This document shows, piece after piece, positions 28,417 through 36,832 of a DNA stretch of 64,000 nucleotides. The position numbers were made by a program, and so were the translations under genes. The stretch comes from Maricaulis sp. (GTDB taxonomy: Bacteria; Pseudomonadota; Alphaproteobacteria; Caulobacterales; Maricaulaceae). Below the pieces are notes generated by a model that saw nothing but the letters and a program-made list of their open reading frames with translations, was not told the origin of the DNA and searched no databases. Location of the stretch: assembly GCF_017643475.1 (NCBI RefSeq), contig NZ_JAEPNI010000002.1, positions 682,001 through 746,000 on the forward strand. Reading direction: 5' to 3'. Within the stretch, counting starts at the first letter, position 1, and each line of letters starts with the position of its first letter.

Positions 28417-29105
28417 ACCAGCCGCGCCTGCGGCCCGTCGCCGGGCTCGATCAGCCACTCGCCCTCGGTGCGCACATTGCCGACCGACTTGTTGGCCTCG
28501 TGCATCTGCATACTGCCATCGGGCAGGCCCTTGAGCATGGGTTCGATCTCGTCATTGGCGGCGTCAGGGCTCATCCACAGATCATACTGGTCCGGACGCA
28601 GGATGACCGGCATGCGCGTATGGATGTCCGACATTTCCGTGTTGGGTGCCGTGGTCAGGATGGTGAAGCTCTGCAGCGTTTCACCCTCGATCTCAGCCTC
28701 GTCCCACAGACCCGCGAAACCGAACCAGTCCTGGTCCTTCACCGTGATCCACCAGGGCTGTTTCGCGCCCTTCTTGCCTGTCCATTCGTAAAAGCCGATG
28801 GCCGGCACAATGCATCGACGCTTTTTGAAAGGCTCCCGGAAACTCGCCGTTGTCGCCGCGGTTTCCGACTTGGCATTGAAGGTCGAGAACTTCATCTCGC
28901 CCAGGGGTTTCTGCCAGAAAAACGGCACCAGCCCCCAGCGCGCCATGACGGCCTCGGTATGATCCTCGGCATAACGGATGATCGGCGCAGACTGGGTCGG
29001 GGCCACATTCCAGCGCGGCTGCATGTTCAAAGCCGCCTGCTGGAGCTTGAACATCTCCTGCAGGATCCACCATTCCAGCTTGCCAAGCGCATAACGACCA
29101 CACAT
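28413..29105 (-). CDS. yedK: SRAP-domain protein (YedK/HMCES family, abasic-site DNA-protein crosslinker)
   Basis: 230 aa starting MCGRYALG. Cys2 becomes the N-terminal catalytic residue once Met1 is removed, and it crosslinks to abasic sites in single-stranded DNA. The other family residues are present: Asn in FNAKSETA, Glu in IGFYEWTGKKG and His in DIHTRMPVILRP. It shields abasic sites at replication forks. The start is fixed by the Cys2 requirement, although the Shine-Dalgarno is weak. No other SOS gene adjoins. Confidence 0.96.
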   Translation of the reverse strand: MCGRYALGKLEWWILQEMFKLQQAALNMQPRWNVAPTQSAPIIRYAEDHTEAVMARWGLVPFFWQKPLGEMKFSTFNAKSETAATTASFREPFKKRRCIVPAIGFYEWTGKKGAKQPWWITVKDQDWFGFAGLWDEAEIEGETLQSFTILTTAPNTEMSDIHTRMPVILRPDQYDLWMSPDAANDEIEPMLKGLPDGSMQMHEANKSVGNVRTEGEWLIEPGDGPQARLV

Positions 29106-29274
29106 GGGGGCAGGTTAGCGGGTTTTCGGGGGTAGGGGGATTGTTGAGTTCAGGGTGGGGCTGGAGGAAGCGTGTTCGGCTTTTGGGGCCATGCCCGGAC
29201 ATGGAAAATGTCTCTGTCCCAATTGCTTCGGAGGAAACCTGCCACGTTATGGCCTGGCCGCTCTCACCTCTGCC

Positions 29275-29712
29275 TCACAGTCGGCTAAGGCGGCCATCGT
29301 TGTTCCAATCGTTGTAGTCAATTTCGTGGATACATTCATACACATCTGTGCCCCCGTTCCTCTGCGTCTGAATAAACACAGGACGTAGGATTTGGCGATC
29401 GTTGCCAAGATAACCCAAAACAGTCACAACTTCGCCATCCAACGCCTGGACGCAAATGAAAGACAATCGATCAATGTCTAGGACGTGAAAGGCTCCAAGA
29501 CCACGCTCGCTGGTGATTTCCACGTTTCCACTGGACGTAACACTTAATCGTCCCTCGAAGAAGAACGGCGCGCCGACCATCGCATCATATTTTTCGGCGT
29601 CATCCAGTACGGTTGTCCCGATCCCCCCGGGCTGAATCTCGCTAGGCGAAATCCAGTCGCATGCGGAAAGAATCACAAACGTGCAGCTACACAAAACAAG
29701 CCGACTAATCAC
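29275..29712 (-). CDS. Small lipoprotein of unknown function in A+T-richer DNA
   Basis: 145 aa from GTG 29712, which has a GGAGGAGAG Shine-Dalgarno. An upstream in-frame ATG lacks one. It has a lipoprotein signal (VISRLVLCSCTFVILSAC, lipobox LSAC). The mature part is acidic, with two further cysteines (SFICVQ, VYECIH), and I do not recognise it. The stretch 29200-29990 is clearly less G+C-rich than its neighbours and codon choice looks more mixed, which suggests a recent acquisition. Confidence 0.65.
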   Translation of the reverse strand: MISRLVLCSCTFVILSACDWISPSEIQPGGIGTTVLDDAEKYDAMVGAPFFFEGRLSVTSSGNVEITSERGLGAFHVLDIDRLSFICVQALDGEVVTVLGYLGNDRQILRPVFIQTQRNGGTDVYECIHEIDYNDWNNDGRLSRL

Positions 29713-29766
29713 AGTCTCTCCTCCGTCTGGCGCTAAGTATGGCATCAACATTCTCATTGGTTCCAC

Positions 29767-30043
29767 TAACCACGTCTACACTTATGCGGCTAGCGCGACT
29801 ATCGACAGTTGGGACCGACACCCCCGTCATCCTGACGAAGATCGGGGTGACGGTGTTTGTGGCTGCATTTGTCCCTCCCACTGCCAGATTCAACGCTTGA
29901 CACACATAAACATATCTTTATACGTAATCACGCGCCGATTTGATGTTCAGCTTGCGGGCGCGGAAGAAGTACGGCTAAAGCGGAACGGATATGGTGCAGT
30001 CATCCCCCCGAAGCGCGCCATGATCCGTATCGGTCGGCGCACA
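29767..30043. other. Intergenic stretch with a dispersed repeat
   Basis: No supported gene in the roughly 300 bp between the lipoprotein region and the metX-like gene. It contains the hairpin repeat at 29822-29853, an A+T-richer part, and then the palindrome over the metX-like ribosome binding site. Confidence 0.6.
29822..29853. repeat. Dispersed intergenic repeat, CGTCATCCTGACG type
   Basis: CCCCGTCATCCTGACG with an outer CCCC...GGGG and TGACGG on the right. The inner hairpin is CGTCA (29825-29829) / TGACG (29833-29837), and a second TGACG lies at 29848-29852. It is related to the elements at 21930-22045, so both long non-coding stretches of the window share the same repeat family. Confidence 0.55.
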
Positions 30044-30064
30044 CTTCTTCCCGCTTGCGGGGAA
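30044..30064 (+). promoter_or_regulatory. Hairpin overlapping the Shine-Dalgarno of the metX-like gene
   Basis: TTCCCGC-TT-GCGGGGAA pairs across 30048-30063, and the GGGGAAG half is the Shine-Dalgarno of ATG 30070. It is a near copy of the palindrome at 22186-22205. If folded in the mRNA it would hide the ribosome binding site, but it could simply be a mobile repeat that landed there. Confidence 0.45.
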
Positions 30065-30069
30065 GTAAG

Positions 30070-31032
30070 ATGACTGCCACCGCCACACTCGATCCAAATC
30101 TCGAAACCGAACTGGACATCGACTGTATCGATCTGGAAGCCGGCTTCATGGCCGACACCGGAGAGGAACTCTGTGTAGGTGGCCGCATCATGGGCGCAGC
30201 AGATACGCCGGTTGTCGTGGTGCTGGGCGGAATTTCCGCTGATCGCCATGTTGCTGACAGTGCGTGCGGAGCCGGGTGGTGGAGGGATTTCACCGGCGGC
30301 AATGGCCCGCTGGATCCGAGCGGATGCCGTATCCTGTCGATCGATTTTGTTGCGGACGCCTCGGCTCATTTCCCGAGCACCCGTGACCAGGCTGCAGCCA
30401 TCCTCGCCCTCGCCGATGCGGCGGGCGTGGATCGGCTCAGCGTGATCGGATCGTCGTATGGAGGCATGGTCGCCCTGGCTCTCGCGTCCATCGCCCCCGA
30501 GCGCATCGAAAAAGCGCTGGTCATCTCGGCCGCCCACAAACCTTCGGCCATGGCCCGCGCCTGGCGGTCGATCCAGCGCGAGACGGTTGAACTGGCGATC
30601 CGGCATGGTGATGGCAAGGCCGGTCTGGACCTGGCGCGCCGCCTGGCCATGACGACCTATCGCACGCCGGAGGAGATCGAGGACCGCTTCTTCGAGCCGG
30701 ATCCGGACAGCCGCGATGCCAACGGTATCGAGGCCTATCTGGAATGCCGCGGTGCGGATTTCACCACACGCATGAGCCCGGAACGCTTCCTGGCGCTTTC
30801 ACACTCCATGGATGGCCATCAGGTCGATCTCTCGGCCATCGAATGCGAGGTGACCTATGTCGCCGTGCGCGAGGATCGCCTTGTCCCGATCGAGCAGGTC
30901 AAATCTGCTGCCGATCAGACGCCCAAGGCCCGATTCCTCGAGCTCTCCAGCTATTACGGCCATGACGCGTTCCTGAAAGAGGTCGACGCCATCTCCAGTA
31001 TTCTCGCCGCTTTCACCGGAGCGGGTCGATGA
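30070..31032 (+). CDS. metX: Homoserine O-acyltransferase, MetX-like alpha/beta hydrolase fold
   Basis: 320 aa. MetX-like order: VVVVLGGISADRHV (oxyanion region), WWRDFTGGNGPLD, nucleophile elbow VIGSSYGGMVAL, the Asp region REDRLVP and the final His in YYGHDAFL. Such enzymes acylate homoserine with acetyl- or succinyl-CoA, the first committed step of methionine synthesis. Which CoA is used cannot be told by eye. I chose ATG 30070 (GGGGAAG upstream), 15 bp inside the longest frame. It overlaps the metB-like gene by 4 bp, which supports the methionine role. It is shorter than typical 370-aa MetX. Confidence 0.8.
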   Translation: MTATATLDPNLETELDIDCIDLEAGFMADTGEELCVGGRIMGAADTPVVVVLGGISADRHVADSACGAGWWRDFTGGNGPLDPSGCRILSIDFVADASAHFPSTRDQAAAILALADAAGVDRLSVIGSSYGGMVALALASIAPERIEKALVISAAHKPSAMARAWRSIQRETVELAIRHGDGKAGLDLARRLAMTTYRTPEEIEDRFFEPDPDSRDANGIEAYLECRGADFTTRMSPERFLALSHSMDGHQVDLSAIECEVTYVAVREDRLVPIEQVKSAADQTPKARFLELSSYYGHDAFLKEVDAISSILAAFTGAGR

Positions 31033-32165
31033 GCGGGGAACGTACGCGTGCCATCCGCGCCGGTCTGAACAGCGACAAGACCTGGAATGCGGTCATCCCG
31101 CCGGTCTCCCTGTCGACCGCCTATCGCCGCGAGGAGGCCGGGGTCAAACCGGCCTATGACTATGCCCGCACCGGCAATCCGGGCCGCGATACGCTGGCCC
31201 ACGCCATCAGCGAGCTGGAAGGCGCGCAGGGCACGGTCGTCACCGCATCCGGCATGGCCGCGATCGATCTCCTCTTGCATGACCTGCCCTTTGGCGCCCG
31301 CGTCATCTGTTCCCATGACGCCTATGGCGGCACCCGGCGCCTGCTCGATGCCCGCGCCAGAGGTGGGCGACTGTTGCCGGTCTATGTCGACACCGCAGAT
31401 CTGGACGCGGTCGAAGCCGCCCTGACCGAACAGACAGCGCTGGTTCTGGTAGAGACCCCGTCCAATCCGCGCCTGCGCATTTCCGATATCCGGGCGATCA
31501 GCGCCCTGGCCCGCAAGGCCGGCGCCGAGACCGCTGTCGACAACACGGTCTTGTCGCCCATCCTGCAGCGCCCCATCGAGCTGGGTGCGGACTATTCCGT
31601 GCAATCCATCACCAAGATCATCAATGGCCATTCCGATATGGTCGGCGGTGCTGTGTCCTGCCGTTCTACGACACGTGCCGAGCAGCTGGCCTGGTGGGCC
31701 AATTGTGTCGGTGTCGGCGGTGGCGCCTTCGACGCCTATCTGGCCCTGCGCGGCCTGCGCACTCTGCCGGTACGCGCGCGCGAACAGGGCAAGAGCGCCG
31801 CGCGCATTGCGCAATGGCTGCAAGAGGACAGCCGGGTCGCGCGCGTCGACTATCCCGGCCTGGAAAGCCATCCCGGCCACGCGCTGGCGAAAACCCAGCA
31901 ATCCGGCCTCGGCCAGCTGATCTCAATCGAACTCGTCGGGGGTGATGCAGACGAGACTGTCAACCGTCTCGCCCTGTTTTCCCTGGCGCAAAGTCTCGGG
32001 GGCGTGGAAAGCCTGGTGAATATCCCCGCAAAGATGACCCACGCTTCCATGTCCCCCGAGGCACGTCTTGAAGCCGATGTACCGGATCACCTGATCCGCC
32101 TGTCCATCGGGCTGGAAGACGCGGATGATCTGATCGCTGACCTCGACCAGGCGCTCGGACGCTGA
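31029..32165 (+). CDS. metB: Cystathionine gamma-synthase / Cys-Met metabolism PLP enzyme
   Basis: 378 aa, fold type I PLP enzyme. Family landmarks are YDYARTGNPGRDTLA, TASGMAAIDLLLHDL, the PLP-phosphate site region CSHDAYGGTRRL, the ring-stacking region VETPSNPRLRI, DNTVLSPILQRP and the Schiff-base lysine K196 in SITKIINGHSD. It probably joins acyl-homoserine with cysteine (or sulfide) after the upstream MetX-like step. Closely related lyases (MetC, MGL) share these motifs, so specificity rests on context. Confidence 0.87.
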   Translation: MSGERTRAIRAGLNSDKTWNAVIPPVSLSTAYRREEAGVKPAYDYARTGNPGRDTLAHAISELEGAQGTVVTASGMAAIDLLLHDLPFGARVICSHDAYGGTRRLLDARARGGRLLPVYVDTADLDAVEAALTEQTALVLVETPSNPRLRISDIRAISALARKAGAETAVDNTVLSPILQRPIELGADYSVQSITKIINGHSDMVGGAVSCRSTTRAEQLAWWANCVGVGGGAFDAYLALRGLRTLPVRAREQGKSAARIAQWLQEDSRVARVDYPGLESHPGHALAKTQQSGLGQLISIELVGGDADETVNRLALFSLAQSLGGVESLVNIPAKMTHASMSPEARLEADVPDHLIRLSIGLEDADDLIADLDQALGR

Positions 32166-32234
32166 CTTCACAGGACACTTTCGCTTAATCGCCCAGACGC
32201 TTATACCTTGGCCATACAGCCATCAGGGGGCGTC

Positions 32235-33695
32235 ATGTCGCGCAGCAGCGAATGGATTGAAGCGTTTCGGGGACGCAAGCTCGTCGTCTTCGGCGATGTC
32301 ATGCTGGATCGCTATACCTTTGGCGACTCAACGCGCATCTCGCCGGAAGCCCCGGCGCCTGTCTTCAAGGCCGAACGTGTCGACGCCATGATTGGCGGCG
32401 CGGGCAATGTCGCGCGCAATATCGTCTCGCTCGGCGGGAAGGCCGTGCTGATCGGTGCCATCGGTGCGGACGCGGCCGGCCGGGAATTGCAGGCGGCAAT
32501 CGAGGCCGAGGACGGGCTGAGCGCAGCCCTGGCCATCAATCCCGACATGCGCACGGCGGTGAAAAATCGCTATGTCGCCAAGAACCAGCAAATGCTGCGC
32601 GTCGACGAGGAAGATGTCGGCGACCAGCCGGACAGCGTCGTCGCAGACATGATGTCCAGCCTGGCCACCGCCCTGGACGGTGCCAGCGCCCTGGTCATCT
32701 CCGACTATGCCAAGGGCGTGCTGACCGAGGATGCGATTGCCCGGGCCTGTGCGCTCGCGAACGACCGCAACCTTCCGGTCGTTGTCGACCCCAAGGCGCG
32801 TGACCTGTCGCGCTATCGCGGCGCCACAGTCGTTACGCCAAACGCCAAGGAAACCGAGGAAGCCACCGGCCTATCCTGTGTCAGCGATGCCGGCGCCGAG
32901 GCCGCAGCGCGTGCCATCGCCCAACAGGTGGGCTGTCCGATGGTTGTTGTCACCCGCGGGCCGCAGGGCATGACCGTCCGCAATGCCGATGACGGCATCA
33001 CCCACCTGCCCACAGCGGCCCAGGAAGTGTTCGATGTCTCCGGTGCGGGCGACACGGTGGTTGCGGCGCTGGCGCTGGGACTGGGTTCAGGGCTCGCCGT
33101 CGAGGACGCCGCAGAACTGGCCAATCGCGCTGCCGGCGTGGTGGTCGCCAAGGTTGGCACCGCGACTGTTTCCGCCGCCGAGCTGCATATCGCCATGCAT
33201 GGCACGGCACCCGACGGTCGCCTCACGGTGTCACTGGACGGCGCTGTGGCCGCGACCCGCGCCTGGCAGGCCCAGGGCCAGTCGGTCGTGTTCACCAATG
33301 GCTGTTTCGACCTGCTGCACCCCGGCCATGTCAGCCTGCTCAGCTTCGCGCGGGAACAGGGTGACAAGCTGATCGTTGCCATCAATTCAGACGCTTCGGT
33401 CAAACGCCTCAAGGGCCCCTCTCGCCCCGTCCAGGACGAAGACAGTCGCGCCTTGGTCATGGAAGCCCTGCGCTTTGTCGACCTGGTGGTGATCTTCGAC
33501 GAGGACACGCCGCTGGAAGCGATCACCGCCATCCAGCCGGACGTGCTGGTCAAGGGCGCTGACTACAAGCCCGGCGAAGTGGTCGGCGGTGACGTTGTGA
33601 CCGGCCGTGGCGGACGTATCGCGCTTGCCCCGCTGGTTGACGGCCACAGCACGACGGCCGCCATCGCCCGCGCCAATGGACCCGAGAATGTCTGA
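32235..33695 (+). CDS. hldE: Bifunctional heptose-7-phosphate kinase / heptose-1-phosphate adenylyltransferase
   Basis: 486 aa with both domains. The N-terminal PfkB/ribokinase-like kinase (about 1-320) has GGAGNVARNI and the catalytic loop DVSGAGDTVVAALALG. The C-terminal nucleotidyltransferase (about 345-486) has FTNGCFDLLHPGHVSLL with the HxGH motif and PDVLVKGADYKP. It makes ADP-D-glycero-beta-D-manno-heptose in two steps for LPS core. I chose ATG 32235 (AGGGGG upstream) over a TTG 27 bp earlier. First gene of a three-gene unit with gmhB and hldD; gmhA is not in the window. Confidence 0.97.
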   Translation: MSRSSEWIEAFRGRKLVVFGDVMLDRYTFGDSTRISPEAPAPVFKAERVDAMIGGAGNVARNIVSLGGKAVLIGAIGADAAGRELQAAIEAEDGLSAALAINPDMRTAVKNRYVAKNQQMLRVDEEDVGDQPDSVVADMMSSLATALDGASALVISDYAKGVLTEDAIARACALANDRNLPVVVDPKARDLSRYRGATVVTPNAKETEEATGLSCVSDAGAEAAARAIAQQVGCPMVVVTRGPQGMTVRNADDGITHLPTAAQEVFDVSGAGDTVVAALALGLGSGLAVEDAAELANRAAGVVVAKVGTATVSAAELHIAMHGTAPDGRLTVSLDGAVAATRAWQAQGQSVVFTNGCFDLLHPGHVSLLSFAREQGDKLIVAINSDASVKRLKGPSRPVQDEDSRALVMEALRFVDLVVIFDEDTPLEAITAIQPDVLVKGADYKPGEVVGGDVVTGRGGRIALAPLVDGHSTTAAIARANGPENV

Positions 33696-34218
33696 GCCAT
33701 TCCTGGTGATGCTGGATCGTGACGGCACGATCAATGTGGACAAGCATTACCTGGCAGATCCGGCAGGGCTGGAACTCCTGCCCGGTGCCGTGGACGGCCT
33801 GGTCAAGCTGCGTGATGCGGGCGCCGTCCTGTGCATCGTCACCAATCAATCGGGCATCGGCCGCGGTTATTTTGATCGCGCGACGGCGGACAGCATCAAT
33901 GATGCCCTGGTAGAGATGCTCAAGCCGCATGGGATTACCTTCGCGCATATCGCACTTTGCCCGCATGCGCCGGATGAAGTGTGCGAATGCCGCAAACCCG
34001 CGCCCGGCATGGCGCTGGAGTGCGCACAGGCGACAGGCCTGGCACTGGCGGACAGCTGGGTCATCGGTGACAAGGCCAGCGATGTCGGACTGGCGAACAA
34101 TACCGGCGGTCGCGGCATTCTCATTTCCGGTGAAACCGATATACAGGCCGGACAGGTCTTCACTGCACCATCGCTCAGCGAGGCTGCGGACTATATTCTT
34201 CAAGCAAGGGCAAGCTAG
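33688..34218 (+). CDS. gmhB: D-glycero-beta-D-manno-heptose 1,7-bisphosphate phosphatase
   Basis: 176 aa, HAD superfamily of the GmhB/HisB-N type. It has the nucleophile motif MLDRDGTIN (DxDGT), the second motif IVTNQSGIGRG, the zinc loop CPHAPDEVCECRKP (Cys-x-His...Cys-x-Cys) and the acidic motif VIGDKASDVGLA. It removes the C7 phosphate between the kinase and adenylyl-transfer steps catalysed by HldE. The start at 33688 overlaps the hldE end by 8 bp and begins just before the catalytic strand. The longer reading upstream is only hldE in another frame. Confidence 0.95.
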   Translation: MSEPFLVMLDRDGTINVDKHYLADPAGLELLPGAVDGLVKLRDAGAVLCIVTNQSGIGRGYFDRATADSINDALVEMLKPHGITFAHIALCPHAPDEVCECRKPAPGMALECAQATGLALADSWVIGDKASDVGLANNTGGRGILISGETDIQAGQVFTAPSLSEAADYILQARAS

Positions 34219-34220
34219 CC

Positions 34221-35204
34221 ATGTTCATCGTCACCGGCGGCGCCGGATTTATCGGCTCCAATATCGTTGCTCACCTGTGTGAACAGGGCAAGGACGTCGC
34301 TATCATCGACGAGCTGGGTGATGAGGCGAAGTGGAAGAATATTGCCAAACACGTGCTGGAAGACGTCATCCATCCCGACCAGACCTTCGAGGCGCTGGAA
34401 CGGCATCGTGACCGCGTCGAGGCGATCATCCACATGGGCGCCATCTCGGCGACGACCGAACGCGATGCCGATCTGATCGCCCGCACCAATTTCACCCTGT
34501 CCCGCGACCTGTGGGACTGGTGCTGCGAGAATGGCGTGCCCTTCGTCTATGCCTCGTCCGCTGCGACCTATGGCGATGGCGATGAGGGCTTCAATGATGA
34601 TGACGACGCGGCGTCGATGGCAAAGCTGCGCCCGCTCAACGCCTATGGCTGGAGCAAGTGGCAGTTTGATTGCTGGGCGCGCAACCAGGTCGACAAGGGC
34701 CGGGCCGCCCCGCCGCGCTGGGCCGGCTTGAAGTTCTTCAACGTCTATGGCCCCAACGAGATGCACAAGGGCTCCATGCGCTCGGTCGCCATCCAGGTGT
34801 TCGAACAGGTCATGGAGACCGGCAAGATGCGCCTGTTTGCCTCCGACCATCCCGATTACGAGGACGGCGGTCAGCTGCGCGATTTTGTCTGGGTCGAGGA
34901 TTGCGCCCGCACCGCCATCTGGTGCGCTACCGAGATGGAAGAGAGTGGCATCTACAATGTCGGCTCCGGCAAGGCGCGCAGTTTCAAGGATCTGGCCATT
35001 GCCGTCTTCGACGCCATGGGCCGTCAGCCGGAGCTCGACTATTTCGACATGCCCGAAAAGCTCAAAGGCCAGTACCAGTATTTCACCGAGGCCCGCATGA
35101 GCCGTCTCGTGGCCGCCGGCTGCCCGGTCAACGCCACCCCGCTGGAGGAAGGCGTCCGGCGCTATGTCCAGGACTTCCTGGCGACGGATGATCCGTATCG
35201 GTAG
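34221..35204 (+). CDS. hldD: ADP-L-glycero-D-manno-heptose 6-epimerase
   Basis: 327 aa short-chain dehydrogenase/reductase-type epimerase. It has the NAD(P)-binding GGAGFIGSN at the very N-terminus, the motif HMGAISATTERDAD typical of HldD, and the catalytic pair in YGWSK (Tyr-x-x-x-Lys). Also FNVYGPNEMHKG and the closing FVWVEDCARTA. It converts the ADP-D,D-heptose to the L,D form used in LPS. It starts 2 bp after the gmhB stop, so it is the last gene of the heptose operon. Confidence 0.96.
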   Translation: MFIVTGGAGFIGSNIVAHLCEQGKDVAIIDELGDEAKWKNIAKHVLEDVIHPDQTFEALERHRDRVEAIIHMGAISATTERDADLIARTNFTLSRDLWDWCCENGVPFVYASSAATYGDGDEGFNDDDDAASMAKLRPLNAYGWSKWQFDCWARNQVDKGRAAPPRWAGLKFFNVYGPNEMHKGSMRSVAIQVFEQVMETGKMRLFASDHPDYEDGGQLRDFVWVEDCARTAIWCATEMEESGIYNVGSGKARSFKDLAIAVFDAMGRQPELDYFDMPEKLKGQYQYFTEARMSRLVAAGCPVNATPLEEGVRRYVQDFLATDDPYR

Positions 35205-35245
35205 AACCTCTCTTCCACTTGAGGCGAAGTATCCCGAACGCGGCC

Positions 35246-36739
35246 TTACCTCGTCCGGACACGTCCAACCGCATCCGTCCAGCCCGCGCGTGCGGTATCC
35301 CGCAGGCCAGCGTCCGCGCCAGGTTTGAAAGCCGCATCCACGGACCAGCCATCACGTCCGGCCTCCAGGCTGGCGATCAGGCCGGACTGCAGTCCGGCGA
35401 GGAAGGCCGCGCCCCAGGCGGTGGTTTCGGTATTGCTGGGCCGCACGACATCAACGCCGGTCAAATCCGACATGCGCTGCAACAGGCCGTCATTGCGGAC
35501 CATGCCGCCATCCACCCGCAGCTCGGTCACCTCGACCCCGTCTGCGCGCATCGCGTCCAGCAGATCACAGGTCTGGTGCACGGTTGAATCGAGCGCCGCG
35601 GCCGCTATCTCGGCACGGCCGGCACCCCGCGTCAGGCCGGTAATCGCAGCCCGCGCATCAGGATCCCAGTAGGGCGCGCCCAGCCCGGTAAAGGCCGGCA
35701 CCAGATAGACGCCGCTTTGCGGATCTGCCTCGCGCGCCAGCGCCTCGACCTCGGACGCGCGCGAAATAATGCCCAGCCCGTCGCGCAGCCACTGGATTGT
35801 CGACCCCGCGGACAGGACCGAACCCTCAAGCGCATAGACGGGCTTGCCGCCGAGCGAATAGGCGATGGTCGTCAACAGCATGTTGGAAGAATAGACCGGC
35901 TTGTCGCCGGTATTGACCAACATGAAGGCGCCGGTGCCATAGGTTGATTTCATCTCGCCTTGACGGAAACAGGCCTGGCCGACCGTGGCCGATTGCTGGT
36001 CGCCCGCCACGCCCTGGATCGGCAGGGACCGGCCGAAATGGCTCTCATCGACCTCACCGAACTCGGCGGCACAATCACAGACGTCCGGCAACAGGGCCGC
36101 AGGGACCTTGAACAGCTCAAGCAGGTCGGCATCCCACGCACCGAACACGATATTGTACAGCGAGGTGCGGCTGGCATTGGTCGCATCGGTCTTGTGCGCC
36201 ACACCGCCGGTCAGCTTCCAGATCAGCCAGGTATCAATGGTACCAAAGGCCAGCTCGCCCGCCTCGGCCCGGGCCCGGGCACCGTCAACATGGTCCAGGA
36301 TCCAGGCGATCTTGCTGGCCGAGAAATACGGGTCGAGGACGAGGCCCGTGCGTTCGCGCACCCGGTCTTCCTCGCCCCCAGCGCGCAGGGCTGCACAAGT
36401 CTCAGCGGTCCGGCGATCCTGCCAGACGATGGCATTGTGGATGGGCGCTCCGCTGGCCCGGTCCCAGACAACAGTTGTCTCACGCTGGTTGGTGATGCCA
36501 ACTGTCTCGACCTTCCAGCCCTTCTTCTCGGCCGCGCGCATGGCATCACGGGACGTAGAGAGAACCGTCGCCCAGATCACTTCAGGATCGTGCTCGACCC
36601 AACCGGGATGCGGGTAGATCTGGGCGAACTCGGCCTGAGCCAGGGCGATGACTTCACCATCGGGTGAGAACACGATGGCGCGGGAACTCGTCGTGCCCTG
36701 GTCAATGGCCAGGATCGCCTTGCGTTTGCGATTGAACAT
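35246..36739 (-). CDS. glpK: Glycerol kinase
   Basis: 497 aa FGGY-family kinase. ATP-binding and substrate motifs are LAIDQGTTSSRAIVF near the N-terminus, WQDRRTAETC, the catalytic-Asp region GVAGDQQSATVGQACF, STYGTGAFMLVNTG and ELRVDGGMVRNDGLLQ. It makes glycerol-3-phosphate. ATG 36739 follows a GGGGGAGAG Shine-Dalgarno and fits the family N-terminus better than ATG 36760. No glpF or glpD gene adjoins. Divergent from the lysophospholipase-like gene, so glycerol released from lipids could feed it, which is an inference from position. Confidence 0.97.
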   Translation of the reverse strand: MFNRKRKAILAIDQGTTSSRAIVFSPDGEVIALAQAEFAQIYPHPGWVEHDPEVIWATVLSTSRDAMRAAEKKGWKVETVGITNQRETTVVWDRASGAPIHNAIVWQDRRTAETCAALRAGGEEDRVRERTGLVLDPYFSASKIAWILDHVDGARARAEAGELAFGTIDTWLIWKLTGGVAHKTDATNASRTSLYNIVFGAWDADLLELFKVPAALLPDVCDCAAEFGEVDESHFGRSLPIQGVAGDQQSATVGQACFRQGEMKSTYGTGAFMLVNTGDKPVYSSNMLLTTIAYSLGGKPVYALEGSVLSAGSTIQWLRDGLGIISRASEVEALAREADPQSGVYLVPAFTGLGAPYWDPDARAAITGLTRGAGRAEIAAAALDSTVHQTCDLLDAMRADGVEVTELRVDGGMVRNDGLLQRMSDLTGVDVVRPSNTETTAWGAAFLAGLQSGLIASLEAGRDGWSVDAAFKPGADAGLRDTARAGWTDAVGRVRTR

Positions 36740-36832
36740 GCTCTCTCCCCCGAAATTCACTCAACTGCGACTATAGCCATGACGGGCAAAGAAAAAACGC
36801 GCTAAGTTCATTTCACCAATCAAGGAGCGATC

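Noticed and set aside
30954-31901. 315-codon open frame opposite the metX/metB-like genes
   Set aside because: Same reason: antisense to strong PLP-enzyme and MetX motifs, with Gln/Asp-rich shadow composition.
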